Below, one piece after another: positions 10,500 to 21,329 of a stretch of DNA of 64,000 nt. The translations under genes and the position numbers were made by a program. Source of the DNA: Lepidostoma basale. Taxonomy: Eukaryota > Arthropoda > Insecta > Trichoptera > Lepidostomatidae. The stretch lies in NCBI GenBank assembly GCA_022606425.2, contig JAHDVF020000047.1, positions 62,001-126,000 of the forward strand, in the 5' to 3' direction. Position 1 is the stretch's first letter. Each line of letters begins with the position of its first letter. The notes beneath the pieces were generated by a model. That model was not told the origin of the DNA, ran no database searches, and saw only the letters and a program-made list of their open reading frames with translations.

Positions 10500-10625
10500 T
10501 ACCGAGTGGTGGTATAGTGGACAAAACGATGGACTTGCGTTTAAGCCTGGACACGACCAGATTCCCTCTTCATAATTATTAGCTATCTTCTGCTCATATT
10601 GAAGAGTTTCACATCATTGTTCAAT
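10500..10625 (+). mobile_element. tRNA-derived SINE, family SINE2 (truncated)
   Basis: GTGGTGGTATAGTGGACAAA is a box A-like start. AAGCCTGGACACGACCAGAT and TCTTCTGCTCATATTGAAGA match SINE2 copies at 14035-14168 and 51828-51985. The middle, around the anticodon region, is shortened. Confidence 0.6.
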
Positions 10626-10734
10626 AAACAAAAAATAGTGTTTTAATTCATCCAAAAATCATCACTATAGAATTCCACGGTTAAAAATATCAAAAAAATA
10701 TATACAGGTACATGTTTAAATGATTTTCCAATTT

Positions 10735-10895
10735 TTTTTTATATACTATGATCACGTGAAGAGTCGGAGAAATCGACGTGCGTGCATGACACGACGTATG
10801 AATGTTAAGGATTCGGAAAATTATGTCGGGAAAGAAAATTGTGGCAGTCGATTATTTTTCCCTACCCCTTCGGGGACGGCGTGATGGTGAGTTAG
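10735..10895 (+). mobile_element. LINE-A 3' end, intact hairpin and (GTTA) tail
   Basis: Contains CACGTGAAGAGTCGGAGAAA, CATGACACGACGTATGAATG and CCCTACCCCTTCGGGGACGG, then GTGAGTTAGTTAGTT. Only about 160 bp survive. Confidence 0.75.
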
Positions 10896-10899
10896 TTAG

Positions 10900-11560
10900 T
10901 TTTTCAATATACTGACTGTTATACACTTAATATTTCGAATTCGACTTAATTAATATCGCTCGTCTAAAAAACAGTTTTTCTCTCCATACAAATTTAATTA
11001 TTATATTATGAATATTTTTCACAAGATTTACTACTAAGCCAAAAAACCTATGTGAAGAATTTCTAGTTATTATATGTTCGTCTCTTATTATAGTTTAATA
11101 AATACATAGCTACTTTAAAATTAATGACTATTAAAAAAATGTTACTATAGTTCACGTGTTTTAAAACATAAGAACGTCAATCAAACATTTATTGAATTTA
11201 TAGTTTTGAAACTAAAATAAAACACTTAAAAACGTTAATATCGTTAATTTTAATTATAATTATTGAAGATATCTGTTTTTTAGAAGTTTCATTATATTTT
11301 ATTAGAATTATATTTCTACTTTGCTTATGTATTATGTAATGATAATTGATTATTAAAATTCACCAAATATAATTTAACTTCTAAAAATAATACGTTAACA
11401 ATTACATAATATCAATAATTTAATTGTCAGTTTTAAAAATTATATTTTTGAATATTTTCCATTAACGAATTTGCTTGTAATTTGGTAGAAGTTAATTAAA
11501 ATATAATTTTAATCATTTTAATATACATGGTACATTTAGTTGTTTTCCACCAGTGATTCT
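10900..11560. other. AT-rich, no gene; one F1 arm fragment
   Basis: Strongly AT-rich. ATATCTGTTTTTTAGAAGTT near 11269 resembles a lone F1 arm. Nothing else was supported. Confidence 0.5.
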
Positions 11561-11599
11561 AATCGCCGAAACCGGTCAAATCTAGATGGGGTGTAATAG

Positions 11600-11860
11600 A
11601 ACCAACATTGTTTTGGCCCAAACACTAGGATACCTTAATATTTTAAAAACTGTTAAATTTAATAACTTTGTTTTTTTTATCACAATTGTATTTTATTTTA
11701 CGCGACAGCTGTTTCATCAACTTATGTTGACATCATCAGGTGTTACAATTAAGGATTACAATTAGATTACAATCACAATTACGTAAAATAAAATATAATT
11801 GTGATACAAAACAAAGTTATTTAATTAACCAGTTTTTAAAACCAAATGTTATATTATAAA
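11600..11860. mobile_element. Palindromic element F4 with intact hammerhead-like core
   Basis: The left module on the minus strand (11739-11704) reads CTGATGATGTCAACATAAGT then TGATGAAACAGCTGTCGCG. The outer arms TTGTTTTGGCC...ACTGTTAAATTTAATAACTT recur near 26560. The right half is partly collapsed. Confidence 0.7.
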
Positions 11861-11881
11861 GGTTTATTGTCTATAATTAAT

Positions 11882-12062
11882 ACGAATAAAAACGTCAGTT
11901 TTCTGGAAGTTTAATTATATTTTATGGGAATGACATATTTCGCGCTTCTAAAGCATTATCAAATGTCCGACGGCGATACGTAGGGTGAACGAAACATGAG
12001 GGCAAAACATGTCATTCCCATAAAATATAAGAAAAGTGATATTTTCATTCGTATTAGTTATT
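11882..12062. mobile_element. Palindromic element F1, near complete
   Basis: Left arm TACGAATAAAAACGTCAGTT and right arm GATATTTTCATTCGTATTAG. The inner TATGGGAATGACATATTTCG faces GCAAAACATGTCATTCCCAT. Total about 180 bp, no ORF. Confidence 0.75.
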
Positions 12063-12095
12063 TAATATGGAGTTTTACATCATGTAATCAAAGGT

Positions 12096-12300
12096 TTCAG
12101 ACTAACTAACTAACTAACTAACTAACCATCACGCCGTCTCCCCGAAAGGGTAGGCAGAAAGAATGGACTGTCACACTTTAACCGATGCGGCACTCCATCC
12201 TTCTCTTTTCGCCCCACGGGAGACGCGGTGTGATGGGTTGCGAACCTCATCGCCACCAATAGGCATCTCCCGCGCACACTTCGATCTTCCAACATCCACA
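12096..12300 (-). mobile_element. LINE-A-tailed element, same variant as 2024-2134
   Basis: (GTTA)5 reversed, the shared terminal hairpin region, then ATGCGGCACTCCATCCTTCT, which is the variant 5' part also seen at 2100-2120. It extends about 90 bp further than the 2-kb copy, through CGGTGTGATGGGTTGCGAAC. Confidence 0.7.
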
Positions 12301-12559
12301 AAATAAATCTAAAACAAAAAATATAAAATACAATGATATAAAATAAAATAACAAAGAAAAATAATTTAATTCAAAATGTTATTTTTTAGATGGGGCACAT
12401 TTGTCTATTTAATTTATGTTCCACGAATCCACCGTTTTTTTTTTAATTTAGCACATAATGTAATAACACATAATGTTTTTCCGATGTTGCACATGTTGAC
12501 ATGGACGATCCGGACTTTTGTGTTTCTTTAATTTATGTTACACGTATCCACCGTTTTTT

Positions 12560-13370
12560 AAATTAGCTGTTATATTATAGGTTTCAGACTAAACTAAGTT
12601 AAATTTAAGAAACTTCTGAAGACTGCACTGTTCGGTCAGTCATTTCCTAGTGCGCCCTTGGAGTAATTAATTTTACAAAACGGCGCACTTAAAATACAAA
12701 ACATCATAATAATAAATAAACTATAGTTGAAAAAAAAATTCTTAGAATTACTGCACATTTATCTATACATAACTTCGATTCTTAATTTATCTTCACCAGC
12801 GTAATTACGTGTGATATTTAATTACAAAAATGCTACTTGGAATCATAATAATTAAATAGCTTTTTCCACAATTAACTGTTTTATTGCTAAGTTGTGAAAT
12901 TTTAAAATCAAATGGGTTAGCGGCTCATCTTTAATAATATCTTGTGGTTGAATATTACAGATGACACGGATGCTGTAAACTATTTTAACCAACAAATGAA
13001 TGGAAATGATAATAAGCAACCATTTTGCATACGTGCAATACAATTATAAGTGAAGGTTAGCCCATTTCAATGGGTACCCTTCAAGAGAAGTGTGCACTTA
13101 TTATCTAACGAGATCCGCAAAGGAGATAATAGACACTCTAATCTAGGATTTCCATAGATAAAAGAAAAAGATACATTTTTTAGTTTCAAACATACCGACG
13201 CGACGCGACGCTATATTCAAAAGAAAAATTGTAAAAAAAAATACGCGTTTACTTTCGATCATCTTCCCCTCTACGTGAAGTATATTCTACCGTCAATGTA
13301 TAATAGTAATATCAAACAGTTATCAAAAAAGTTTTATCATTTATAAGGTTGTAAATATTTATCAGTATAT
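12560..13370. other. No gene; AT-rich
   Basis: No supported ORF, RNA gene or repeat. A short CG-repeat CGACGCGACGCGACGC lies near 13197-13212. Confidence 0.45.
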
Positions 13371-13700
13371 TGTGTTGTACCTTGTTACTCTTTGCGGCCA
13401 CTTTACATGTAGAGGCATTACCGCCTTTGCCGGCCGGGTTCGCCATTCGATTTCGTTTGAAACTTCGGCAGAACGGACGCCGCAAAAGATTTGAAAATGG
13501 AATCCATCTTCATTACAGAGAGTATAAAAGCTGGTGCATCAGTTTTCGGAAGCATTGCGTTCTTTGCTCCGACAGAGGACGCATCTAGTGGTCTCAGTGG
13601 TCCGAGGAAAGTGCAAGTGGTCCATTTTTTACATCGGCAGTGTGCTCGTATTTGGTGCCTTGAGAATATCCCTTTAACGGTAATATTCAAAACTTAACAT
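13370..13700. other. GC-richer island of unknown origin
   Basis: About 300 bp of balanced composition in very AT-rich DNA. Overlapping 70-90 codon open frames run on both strands (plus 13370-13588 and 13491-13697, minus 13418-13690), none recognised. A TATAAAAG lies at 13523-13530. It could be a decayed exon, a transposon remnant or a regulatory element. No repeat partner was seen in the window. Confidence 0.35.
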
Positions 13701-14034
13701 TATTTTTAAACAAATAAATTTTTAAAAAAATGTTTCTTTTCGGTTAAATCATTTCTTTATTTGTAATATTCTCTTCGTTCGAACTATTCACAAAAATGAT
13801 ATAATTTATTTTTATCATACAAAAAATAAGCGATTTTTAATTAAATAATTTTTTTAATGAAAAATAGGAATGAGAGGATGTAACACGAGAATATGCGTTT
13901 ACAGTAAAAAATATATAATTGTTCAATTATTTATTCTCAATCAAATTATAAAATATTGCATGTCAAAAAATACATTATTATTTTTATTTATTTTTAAAAG
14001 ACTAATACCAAGGATTTAAATCAATGATATTAGA

Positions 14035-14168
14035 ATTTATTTTACAATCTTCAATGTGAGCAGAAAATAGCTCATTATTATGAAGAAGGAATCTGGTCGT
14101 GTCCAGGCTTGAACTCATGTCCCCTGGATCAGGAGCCAAGCGTTCTATCCCCTAGACCACCATACATA
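14035..14168 (-). mobile_element. tRNA-derived SINE, family SINE2
   Basis: Reverse complement reads TGGTGGTCTAGGGGATAGAA (box A-like) then GAGTTCAAGCCTGGACACGA (box B-like) and GATTGTAAAATAAATTCTAA. The downstream AATATCATTGATTTAAAT matches the copy at 51828-51985, giving a consistent body length. Confidence 0.75.
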
Positions 14169-14275
14169 CAATATATTTAGTGTGCTTCCACTTGTGTTTA
14201 ATATCGACCGGTTTCTGCCATCTTCTGGTCTGAGAAATATTAATTACATAACACTTTTTATAGTAAAACTTTTTT
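14168..14275. mobile_element. Half-palindrome F6
   Basis: TCCACTTGTGTTTAATATCG then ACCGGTTTCTGCCATCTTCT matches the F6 copy at 24868-25030. Only one arm is visible. Confidence 0.55.
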
Positions 14276-14604
14276 TTTAATTAAAAGACGCCAATTTTAA
14301 ATTTATTTATCATTACTTGTTTCTAAGAAAGTAATGGGAGAAGAAAATACAAAGTTTCTATTTATTAATAAAAACGAAAAAAATTAAATTGGTTTGTCGA
14401 TGTATAATATAATAATGTACCATTAATTTTAAAATTATTATTATTACAAATGCATTTCGGCAATGTAAAAACCATACAAAAGTATGGTTTATAATATACA
14501 CATAAGAAAATATTTGCTATAAGATTTATTTGATAAATAATTATATTTGTACTTGCAAAAATAGTATTTATTATGTCTAGATCAATGATGCAAAAGTCCA
14601 TAAT

Positions 14605-14800
14605 ATATAAATAATACGAATGAACTATTTTCAAGAAGTTTAATTTTATTTTAGAGAAATGACATATTTAGTCTCGTTAAGGCATTATAAAATATCTGTC
14701 TTTGACATTTGATAATGCCTTAGAAATGTGAAACTTGTGATTCCCAGAAATATATAATAAATCTTCTAGAAAACATTCGTTTTCAATTATGCGTATAAAC
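14605..14800. mobile_element. Palindromic element F1
   Basis: Outer arms ATACGAATGAACTATTTTCA and AACATTCGTTTTCAATTATG. The inner GTTAAGGCATTATAAAATAT faces TTTGATAATGCCTTAGAAAT. Confidence 0.65.
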
Positions 14801-15500
14801 TACATATTCGTAACTGACGTGTATCTTATAAATGTAAAATTTATTTGTCTATTTAAAAAAAGTTTAATTACATACAAACAAGTGAAATATTCACTTGAGA
14901 CCCAATATGAATCCATATTCATGGAACACTCTTGGAACCTTCACGTATTACTCAAACAGCTCAAATTTATATATGACCTTGTTTTAAAACACTTATATTC
15001 CATTCAAAAACAATTGTCTTAATATGACATGTTGAAGATATTTTTCGTTTCTAAAACAATAGATTTAAATTTAATATTTTTTTACAGTTTTAACATCAGC
15101 TTAGTAAAACGCCAGCAGTTGAGTTCAAAGTTATATTTAAAATCGCTTCAACTTTAAAAATAAAAAATAAAAATAGTCTTTCGTAAAAATTATAAAGGTT
15201 CTATTGAATTTCTTTCAAAAAGTAAAAAATTGTTTTTCTTAATTGATTTTAACGTAATTATAAATAATTATATTTTATAATGATGAAATGGATTAAACGA
15301 TCATCTGAATCTATAAATAAAAGATGAGAATAAACAAAAACAAAAATACATCTGATAAAAAAATCTGAAAAAAATCCAACGTTTTTGTTAAGTTATGTTT
15401 TTAAATATGTATCCTAATAAATACACAATTCTGTTTTCAAAAACTTCTTATATCGAGCGATTTCAGCAGATAACTACCAGTCTGAACTAGAAGAGAAGTG
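14800..15500. other. No gene; AT-rich
   Basis: The 77-codon open frame at 14789-15022 is AT-biased and resembles nothing known. No repeat termini were found. Confidence 0.45.
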
Positions 15501-15504
15501 AAAT

Positions 15505-15975
15505 AAAACTTCATTTTTATTATGAAGAAAAAACTATTTATTTCAAATTAATTAAACATCAAAACTCATTAAAATATAATATATAAGAGAGACATATTTC
15601 GCCCTGCTAGGGTAAGATTAAATATCCTAGCAATGTTAAGTGTGTCACTCCGATATATTATAATATATTAAAATTTCTAGAATACGAGCATAAACGTTTT
15701 CATCAATATAATATTTCCAATTGTATATTTTTAATGTTGTTATTGTTTCACAAACACATATAAAAATAACATAGTTAGCTGATTAATACGAAAGAAAACT
15801 TCTATTTTCTAGAAGTTTTATTATATGTTATGTGAATAACATGATTCGCATGTCTAAGGTATTATGAAATGGAATTATCAAATCACATTTTATTATTCCT
15901 TCGTCAGGCGAAACATGTCGTTCACATGAAATCTTATAAAGAACATACGTTTTCATTCGTATTATTTATTTAATA
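15505..15975. mobile_element. Two F1 palindromes in tandem (about 15505-15715 and 15786-15975)
   Basis: The first is degenerate (GACATATTTCGCCCTGCTAG ... TAAACGTTTTCAT). The second has AATACGAAAGAAAACTTCTA ... GCGAAACATGTCGTTCACAT and ends GTTTTCATTCGTATTATTTA. Confidence 0.6.
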
Positions 15976-16068
15976 TGGAGTTTCACATCATTGTTCAAGA
16001 AACAAGATAGTTAGCATTTGCTATTCATTATTTTCACTTTTACTACAGTTAATTTAGTAAAAGTATAA

Positions 16069-16318
16069 TTTTTTTTTTTTTTTTTTTTACGTATACAACA
16101 GGTCGCTTGAACCCAATTACAGTATACATTTTTTTTAAGCTGATATATTGATTCTCGTAACATGTGACAGGTAGCCAATCTATCGCCATTTTACTGTCAC
16201 GAGAATACTACGCCAGACCAAAGACAGTGTGACAATCATACTGCCATCGCCGGGAATCGAACCCAGAACCTTCGGAATGGAAATCAGAGCTCTTACCACT
16301 CTGCCACGAAGGTCGTCT
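16069..16318 (-). mobile_element. SINE1, full-length with poly(A) tail
   Basis: The minus-strand head GACGACCTTCGTGGCAGAGT has box A TGGCAGAGTGGT and box B GGTTCGATTCC, followed by the conserved body GTCTGGCGTAGTATTCTCGT. The element ends in about 20 A (T on plus, 16069-16088). The head is tRNA-like; no intact cloverleaf was confirmed. Confidence 0.85.
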
Positions 16319-16809
16319 AATAATATTCGCTTTAGAATTTTCTGCTTGAAATTCCGGAAACATTTATATTATCATATTCTTGTCACAATGCTTGAAAATG
16401 TATATTTTCCAAGGATGACTCTAGTTTAGAAGCTTTAACGATCTCCGCAAGCTCTTTCCCACAATTCAACTTGACATTCAAGCCGCATTTGCAGGCATAT
16501 TAGCAAAATTCTGTCAGCAGTACGTGAATCTGATTATCGGAGGACATTGTCACAGGCTCTGTGGTGTACAAGGCGTTCCTAAAACAAGAATGATATTTAC
16601 ATATATTAAAAAAATCAGTGTACAAAAAATTCATTATATTACCTGTTTCGTAAAAGGATTTTCTCTTAAAAGTCCATTTTTATTTGTTTAAATTATTCAC
16701 ATATATTAATAATAAGAATGTTTCGTAGAAATTCAATACCTTAGATGTGTTAACTGTTTGTTTATGGTGGCATAATGAAGAACTCTGATATAAGAAATTA
16801 ATCATATCG

Positions 16810-17975
16810 ATATAATGGTTACAACTTAAAGTTGTCATTTGGCAGTGCACAGTGGTGTTCTTGTACCGAACCTAATGTTTGAATACGAATCATTAAGCTG
16901 GCAAAAGAAGGATGAAAGTAGAATAAATGCAATAGTAATGAGATCTCTTAGACGAATGTGAATTACTCTGCGTCTGATAAAGTGCCGAATGAAAATATAA
17001 TAAATTAATGCGGTGCGAATGATGGTGTTACGAACAAAATAATGAAAAGATCATTGAGATGGTTTGGACACATGAAAAGAATAATGGAGAAAGAATGGTA
17101 AAAAAGAATATGTTTACGATGTAAATGGAACTTGAAATAGTGGAAGTTGGTTAGTTATTTTTTTTTTTTTTTCAATGAACAATTTCTTATAACATCAAAT
17201 TTATAACAAGATTATTATTTTTTTAATTAGCAAAATAGAAAATCGAAGAAAGGCTAGGAAAACGAGATAGAGTAAAGTTAAACGTCAGTTTTAAGAAACG
17301 TAGTATTTTTTTTATTACTTTAATATTGAAAAGTGCTGGTAACTTCTGAACACCCTTTTACAAGCTACTTACAATATGATCATACTTACATGAGTACGCA
17401 CAGAGATTATTTTCTAGATAATGCGAGAGGAAGATTGTTAGTATAAAGTTTGTAATTTCTCATAATAAAAGTAGTCTACTGTTACCGTGAGATACATATT
17501 CATACAAAGATAGTTAAAGATTGCCATCTTTTAGACAATGTGCTTTTAAAACTTATATTTTGACAAGTATGTCGTAAACCCTTTTAAGGTTCTTTTATAA
17601 CTAAAGTGTATACTAAAATGTCAATTATAAAAATAGTTCGCACTACATAATTCAAGTAATCTATATAGAAATCGCTATTGTTGTGTTAAACTTGTATCAT
17701 ATCTGAGAATTCACCATATTGTAACAATGTGTATTTATGAAATATACTCGTAATAAGTTAAGAAAGGAATAGAAGAAAACCGAGAAAATCGAAGCATGTT
17801 CAAATCAATCATGTATTAAATGTCGGACTCGTGAGAAGTCGGATAAATCGAAATGCATGCACGAAACGATGTATTTTATGAATTTTGAGGAATCGTATAA
17901 AGTAAGTGTGACGATTTATTCTTTCTGCTTGATTCTGAAAACAGCGTGATGGTTAGTTAGTTTAAAAATCAGTTC
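16810..17975 (+). mobile_element. LINE-A copy interrupted by about 0.6 kb of other DNA
   Basis: Part one, 16810-17150 (HNGVLVPNLMF-like, KKDESRINAI, RWFGHMKRI), stops inside the AATAGTGGAAG segment. Part two, 17770-17975, resumes at AATAGAAGAAAACCGAGAAA and runs to GCGTGATGGTTAGTTAG. The intervening DNA (17155-17765) starts with a T-run and has no recognised family. Confidence 0.65.
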
Positions 17976-17994
17976 GATTTCAATTCATTTGAAC

Positions 17995-18330
17995 GGAGAA
18001 ACTGTAGCAGCCAGGACAGCTGCTTTCTACAAACTCCCCGACATCCCTCCACTTTACCCATTAATATCAGTCGAAGGAGGTGGTATTTTTCTCCCCTTAG
18101 CACATGACCCAAATATTTGACCTTTCTTATTTTCACACTCGACAACAGCTCTCTATTGGCTCTGGTTCTCTGTTGTACGTCTGCATTACTGACCCTATCG
18201 GTCTACGGTATACGGAACATTCTGCGATATATCCACATCTCGAACGCTTCCAACCGGTTCATTACATTCACTTTCAAAGTCCAAGTTTTGCAGCCATATA
18301 GTAGATTAGACCATATATAACATGTGATCA
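17995..18330 (-). mobile_element. LINE-D fragment
   Basis: CAGTCGAAGGAGGTGGTATT and ACCCAAATATTTGACCTTTC match the GKSTTFSNIGG/SYTAWG region of LINE-D. The upstream part through GTTTTGCAGCCATATAGTAG is also conserved relative to 58590-58640. Confidence 0.6.
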
Positions 18331-18776
18331 TTCTTTGTCGGAGTTTCAAGTTAAGATTATTAAAATAAAATTATAAAAATAGACTTCAATAAGATTAAAT
18401 TTTCGCAGCATATTTCTCTTATCTAGCATAATTTGTATGAAACTCAATAAATACATTATATGTAAGTTTAAACACTGCTCTTACCTATATATATGTATTT
18501 CACTTTCCTTTGAGTGTTGGCTCATACATAGTTTACGAGTAAACATTTGTGACGGCTATTGTCATGCAAATTTGCTCGTCTTTCACCCGAGATGCATTTG
18601 TTCACTCAATTTTCTTAGTATATGCTTATAGGCGGAAGAGGAAAATAGTAAACGTCATCTCCGACTCATAAAACGCGTGACGGTAAGAGAGTTATGTATC
18701 GGAGAAGAAAACTATTATTTTTCTTGTAGAATCATTACATTACCTTACAATTCAAGCATCCCATGTAGCTTTCCTT

Positions 18777-18978
18777 CTTTTTTTGTATATACAATAGGTT
18801 GTTTGAACGTAATTACTATTTACAGTTTGTTTTTAACTATAATATTGATTCTCATGACATGTGATAAGCAGCTCATCTATCGCCATTTTAATGTCACGTG
18901 AATTCTTCATAAGACCAATGACAGTGTAACAATCACATTGCCATCGGCGGGAATCGAACCCAGGACCTTCGGTATGAT
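18777..18978 (-). mobile_element. SINE1, head truncated
   Basis: Body ATTGATTCTCATGACATGTG through GCGGGAATCGAACCCAGGAC, ending at CGGTATGAT. The last tRNA-like part is missing where LINE-A begins. Confidence 0.75.
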
Positions 18979-19203
18979 CTCTTATCATTCATATACTTTC
19001 TTCACAATTCTGTCTTTATTAATTGTTTCCATGTGTCCAAATCGTCCTAATGACCCTTTTTTATTTTTTCTTAACACTGTCATTCGCAATGCATTCACTT
19101 ATTATATTTGCATTTTACAATCTATCATAAACAGATTTACTACACATTCGTCTAAGAGATCTCATTTCTACTGAATTTGTTCTACTTACATCCTTATGTT
19201 TCG
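18979..19203 (-). mobile_element. LINE-A internal fragment between two SINE1 copies
   Basis: TCCATGTGTCCAAATCGTCC and CGTCTAAGAGATCTCATTTC are LINE-A minus-strand landmarks (RWFGHME and EMRSLRRM). It is bounded on both sides by SINE1 sequence in opposite orientations. Confidence 0.6.
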
Positions 19204-19204
19204 T

Positions 19205-19445
19205 GACGACCTTCGTGGCAGAGTGGTAAAAGCTCTGACTTCCATACCGAAGGTCCTGGGTTCGATTCCCGGCGATGGCAGTGTGATTGTCACACTGTCG
19301 TTTGGTCTGGTGTAGAATTCACGTGACAATAAAATGGCGATAGATTGGCTACCTATCACATGTCACGAGAATCAATATAATAGCTAAAATATAAATTGTA
19401 TACAGTAATAGGGTTCAAACGACCTGTTGTTTACATAACAAAAAT
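19205..19445 (+). mobile_element. SINE1, near full-length
   Basis: GACGACCTTCGTGGCAGAGT, box B GGGTTCGATTCCCGG, TTTGGTCTGGTGTAGAATTC, ATTGGCTACCTATCACATGT and the end CGACCTGTTGTTTACATAAC. This is the best reading of the family on the plus strand. Confidence 0.85.
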
Positions 19446-19639
19446 ATATATAAATATTATATAAAAATATAAAATGTATAAGGGTCAGCACAAGAATACC
19501 ATTGTGCACCTACGAAATAAACACATTATTCAGTATATTACAAGTACTATTTGTGTCCAGTTTAAAACTGCAAGACATGTGATACACGTACGAGTATGTA
19601 AGAGTACGTTCAAAGAAATTTAATTATATTTTTCGTGTT

Positions 19640-19920
19640 TGCATTAGCTATGACATCCCAGGACGGTTGACTAGCATCGGGGCTCCGCAATTACCAATTA
19701 TAATGGGGTACTCTTGGCAGGAGAAAGCATTCGCCATCACACGACAAGTCGACTTACCATTATAAATCTCATAACGCGTGCGTTACCAGAGTTCTGTAAC
19801 GTCGCCGGCCGGCTGCGGTCATCGGTATATACTCGCATTATAATGTGACACGAGTGTGCAGCACGCTGCGGAGGAAAACGAGAGTTAGACCAGAAAGCGG
19901 TTCATACAATTTATATTACT
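19640..19920. other. Unique GC-balanced stretch, possible regulatory DNA
   Basis: GTCGCCGGCCGGCTGCGGTC followed by TATATACTCGCATTATAATG and GTGCAGCACGCTGCGGAGG form a CpG-containing stretch without repeat features. TATA at 19827 could mark a promoter, but no transcript start or donor could be assigned. It lies 7 kb upstream of exon 1 of the cuticular gene. Confidence 0.25.
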
Positions 19921-19929
19921 TCTTCAAGA

Positions 19930-20370
19930 ATCAACTGTATCTCAATTGAGACGAAGATGCAAATTGGAAACCGAATATGGTTGATCGAGGTGTTTACAGG
20001 ACTTGTCATTGGTTGGGTTAAGCGCACGCTTTATGTAATACAACATTCCTCCATTCCACCTTTTTTCTTATGACCACCATGTCTGACAAATTTTTGGAAG
20101 TTGTATATATGTAAATCTACAACACCACCCTTTGCATGGTAGTTTTTTCAATCGACACACTAACGCCATCTATGAAGATTGTATTTTTTAAGCATTAAGC
20201 AGACGATTTTTTTAACGCAATGTGAAAGGCTACCGCCATTAGCGCATTGCTAGAAACCGCAATGCGCTAATGTGCAATGCGCAAATCTTGAATTGATAAC
20301 CCGCAATGGGTGAAATCCAGTATTCGTCTACAAGTATTTGTACTCGTTTATATTCAAAATGTTGTATAAA
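19930..20370 (+). mobile_element. TIR element G (copy 1)
   Basis: Starts with CAACTGTATCTCAATTGAGA and shares long stretches in order with 30317-30750 and 63045-63330 (GGTTGATCGAGGTGTTTACA, AAGCGCACGCTTTATGTAAT, GGGTGAAATCCAGTATTCGT). It contains a 14-bp perfect hairpin, CATTAGCGCATTGC / GCAATGCGCTAATG, at 20237-20272. Non-coding. Confidence 0.65.
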
Positions 20371-20404
20371 ACTTCTGTTCATTCCATAATCAAATTCAGA
20401 TCCA

Positions 20405-20750
20405 AATAATAACATTCACGAGATAATGAAAGACCAAATCCGTTCTCTGGACCATGGCAGGCGAAAAGCCAATTAGAGAACAAGTCGCTAGACGCAAATG
20501 GCAGTGAATCGGTCACACTCTGAGACAGAACCCAGCCTGCATCGCTCAGAGCGCACTAGACTGGTCCCCTGTGGGGGGAAAGGGGAAGCCAGGCAGACCT
20601 AGAGCCACCTGTAGAACAGCCTTGCAGGACGAGATTAAAGCAGCAGGCCTCACTTGGGATGATGTTTTAGCACCAGGCATGCGAGAGTCTGGTGGAGAAG
20701 GTTCCTTGAGACCCTATGCACCACGGAGGTGTGACAGGACAAAAAGAAGA
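20405..20750 (+). mobile_element. LINE-C 3' fragment
   Basis: Encodes MAGEKPIREQVARRKWQ, then GGKGKPGRPRATCRTALQDE and IKAAGLTWDDV, ending CTPRRCD-like before (AAG)n at 20741. It is similar to the minus-strand copy at 3562-4110, with a premature stop and frameshifts. Confidence 0.75.
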
Positions 20751-20804
20751 AGAATTGGAATGACCAAATTCCTATACCAAAAAGAATCCAAATCCTCGTT
20801 CGGC

Positions 20805-21325
20805 CGTTCACAATGGAGTTTTGGTCCCAGCTCTAATGTATGGATGCGAAGCATGGAACTGGCAGAAGAAAGATGACAGCAGAATAACTGCGGTAGAGAT
20901 AAGGTCCCTAAGACGTATGTGTGATAGAACGATATACGAGTACGACAGAATCTCAAATGCTGATATAAGAAAAGAATGTACATCGGAAGAAGGTATTATG
21001 AACAAAATCATGAACAGATCGCTGCGTTGGTTGGGACATATGGAGCGCATGAATGGAGAAAGAATGGTTAAGAAAGTATACGTAAATGATGTAAATGGAG
21101 TACGGAATCGAGACAGACCGAGGAAAACATGGCATAACCAAATTAATATAATTTTAAAGGTTGGTCATGTTAGAAGTCGGAAGAATCGACGTGCGTGTAT
21201 GACTCGCTGTATAAATGTGGAGGAATCTAGAGAGGTGTGCCAGGATAGAGAAGTGTAGCGGTTCATTCTCTCTGCCTACCTCTACGGGGAAACGGCCTGA
21301 TGGTTTGTTGTTGTTGTTGTAAAAA
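20805..21325 (+). mobile_element. LINE-A subfamily with (GTT)n tail, intact C-terminal frame
   Basis: A continuous 145-codon frame (20821-21258) reads MVPALMYGCEAWNWQKKDDS, EIRSLRRMCDRTIYE, SLRWLGHMERMNGERMVKKV, RDRPRKTWHNQINIILK and NRRACMTRCINVEESREVC. It then enters the hairpin zone and a GATGGTTTGTTGTTGTTGTT tail. This is the youngest-looking LINE-A copy. It is 5'-truncated, with no polymerase active site. Confidence 0.85.
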
Positions 21326-21329
21326 GATT

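Noticed and set aside
13523..13541. TATAAAAG plus TCAGT as a promoter
   Set aside because: The spacing from the TATA start to the initiator-like A is about 18 nt, shorter than the usual 25-32, and no gene follows.
14085..14165. tRNA gene in the SINE2 head
   Set aside because: tRNA-like boxes only; repeated at 10500 and 51828 with the same non-tRNA body.
19205..19280. tRNA gene in the SINE1 head
   Set aside because: Box A and box B are present but the arms do not fold into a full cloverleaf, and the sequence continues into a conserved SINE body in several copies.
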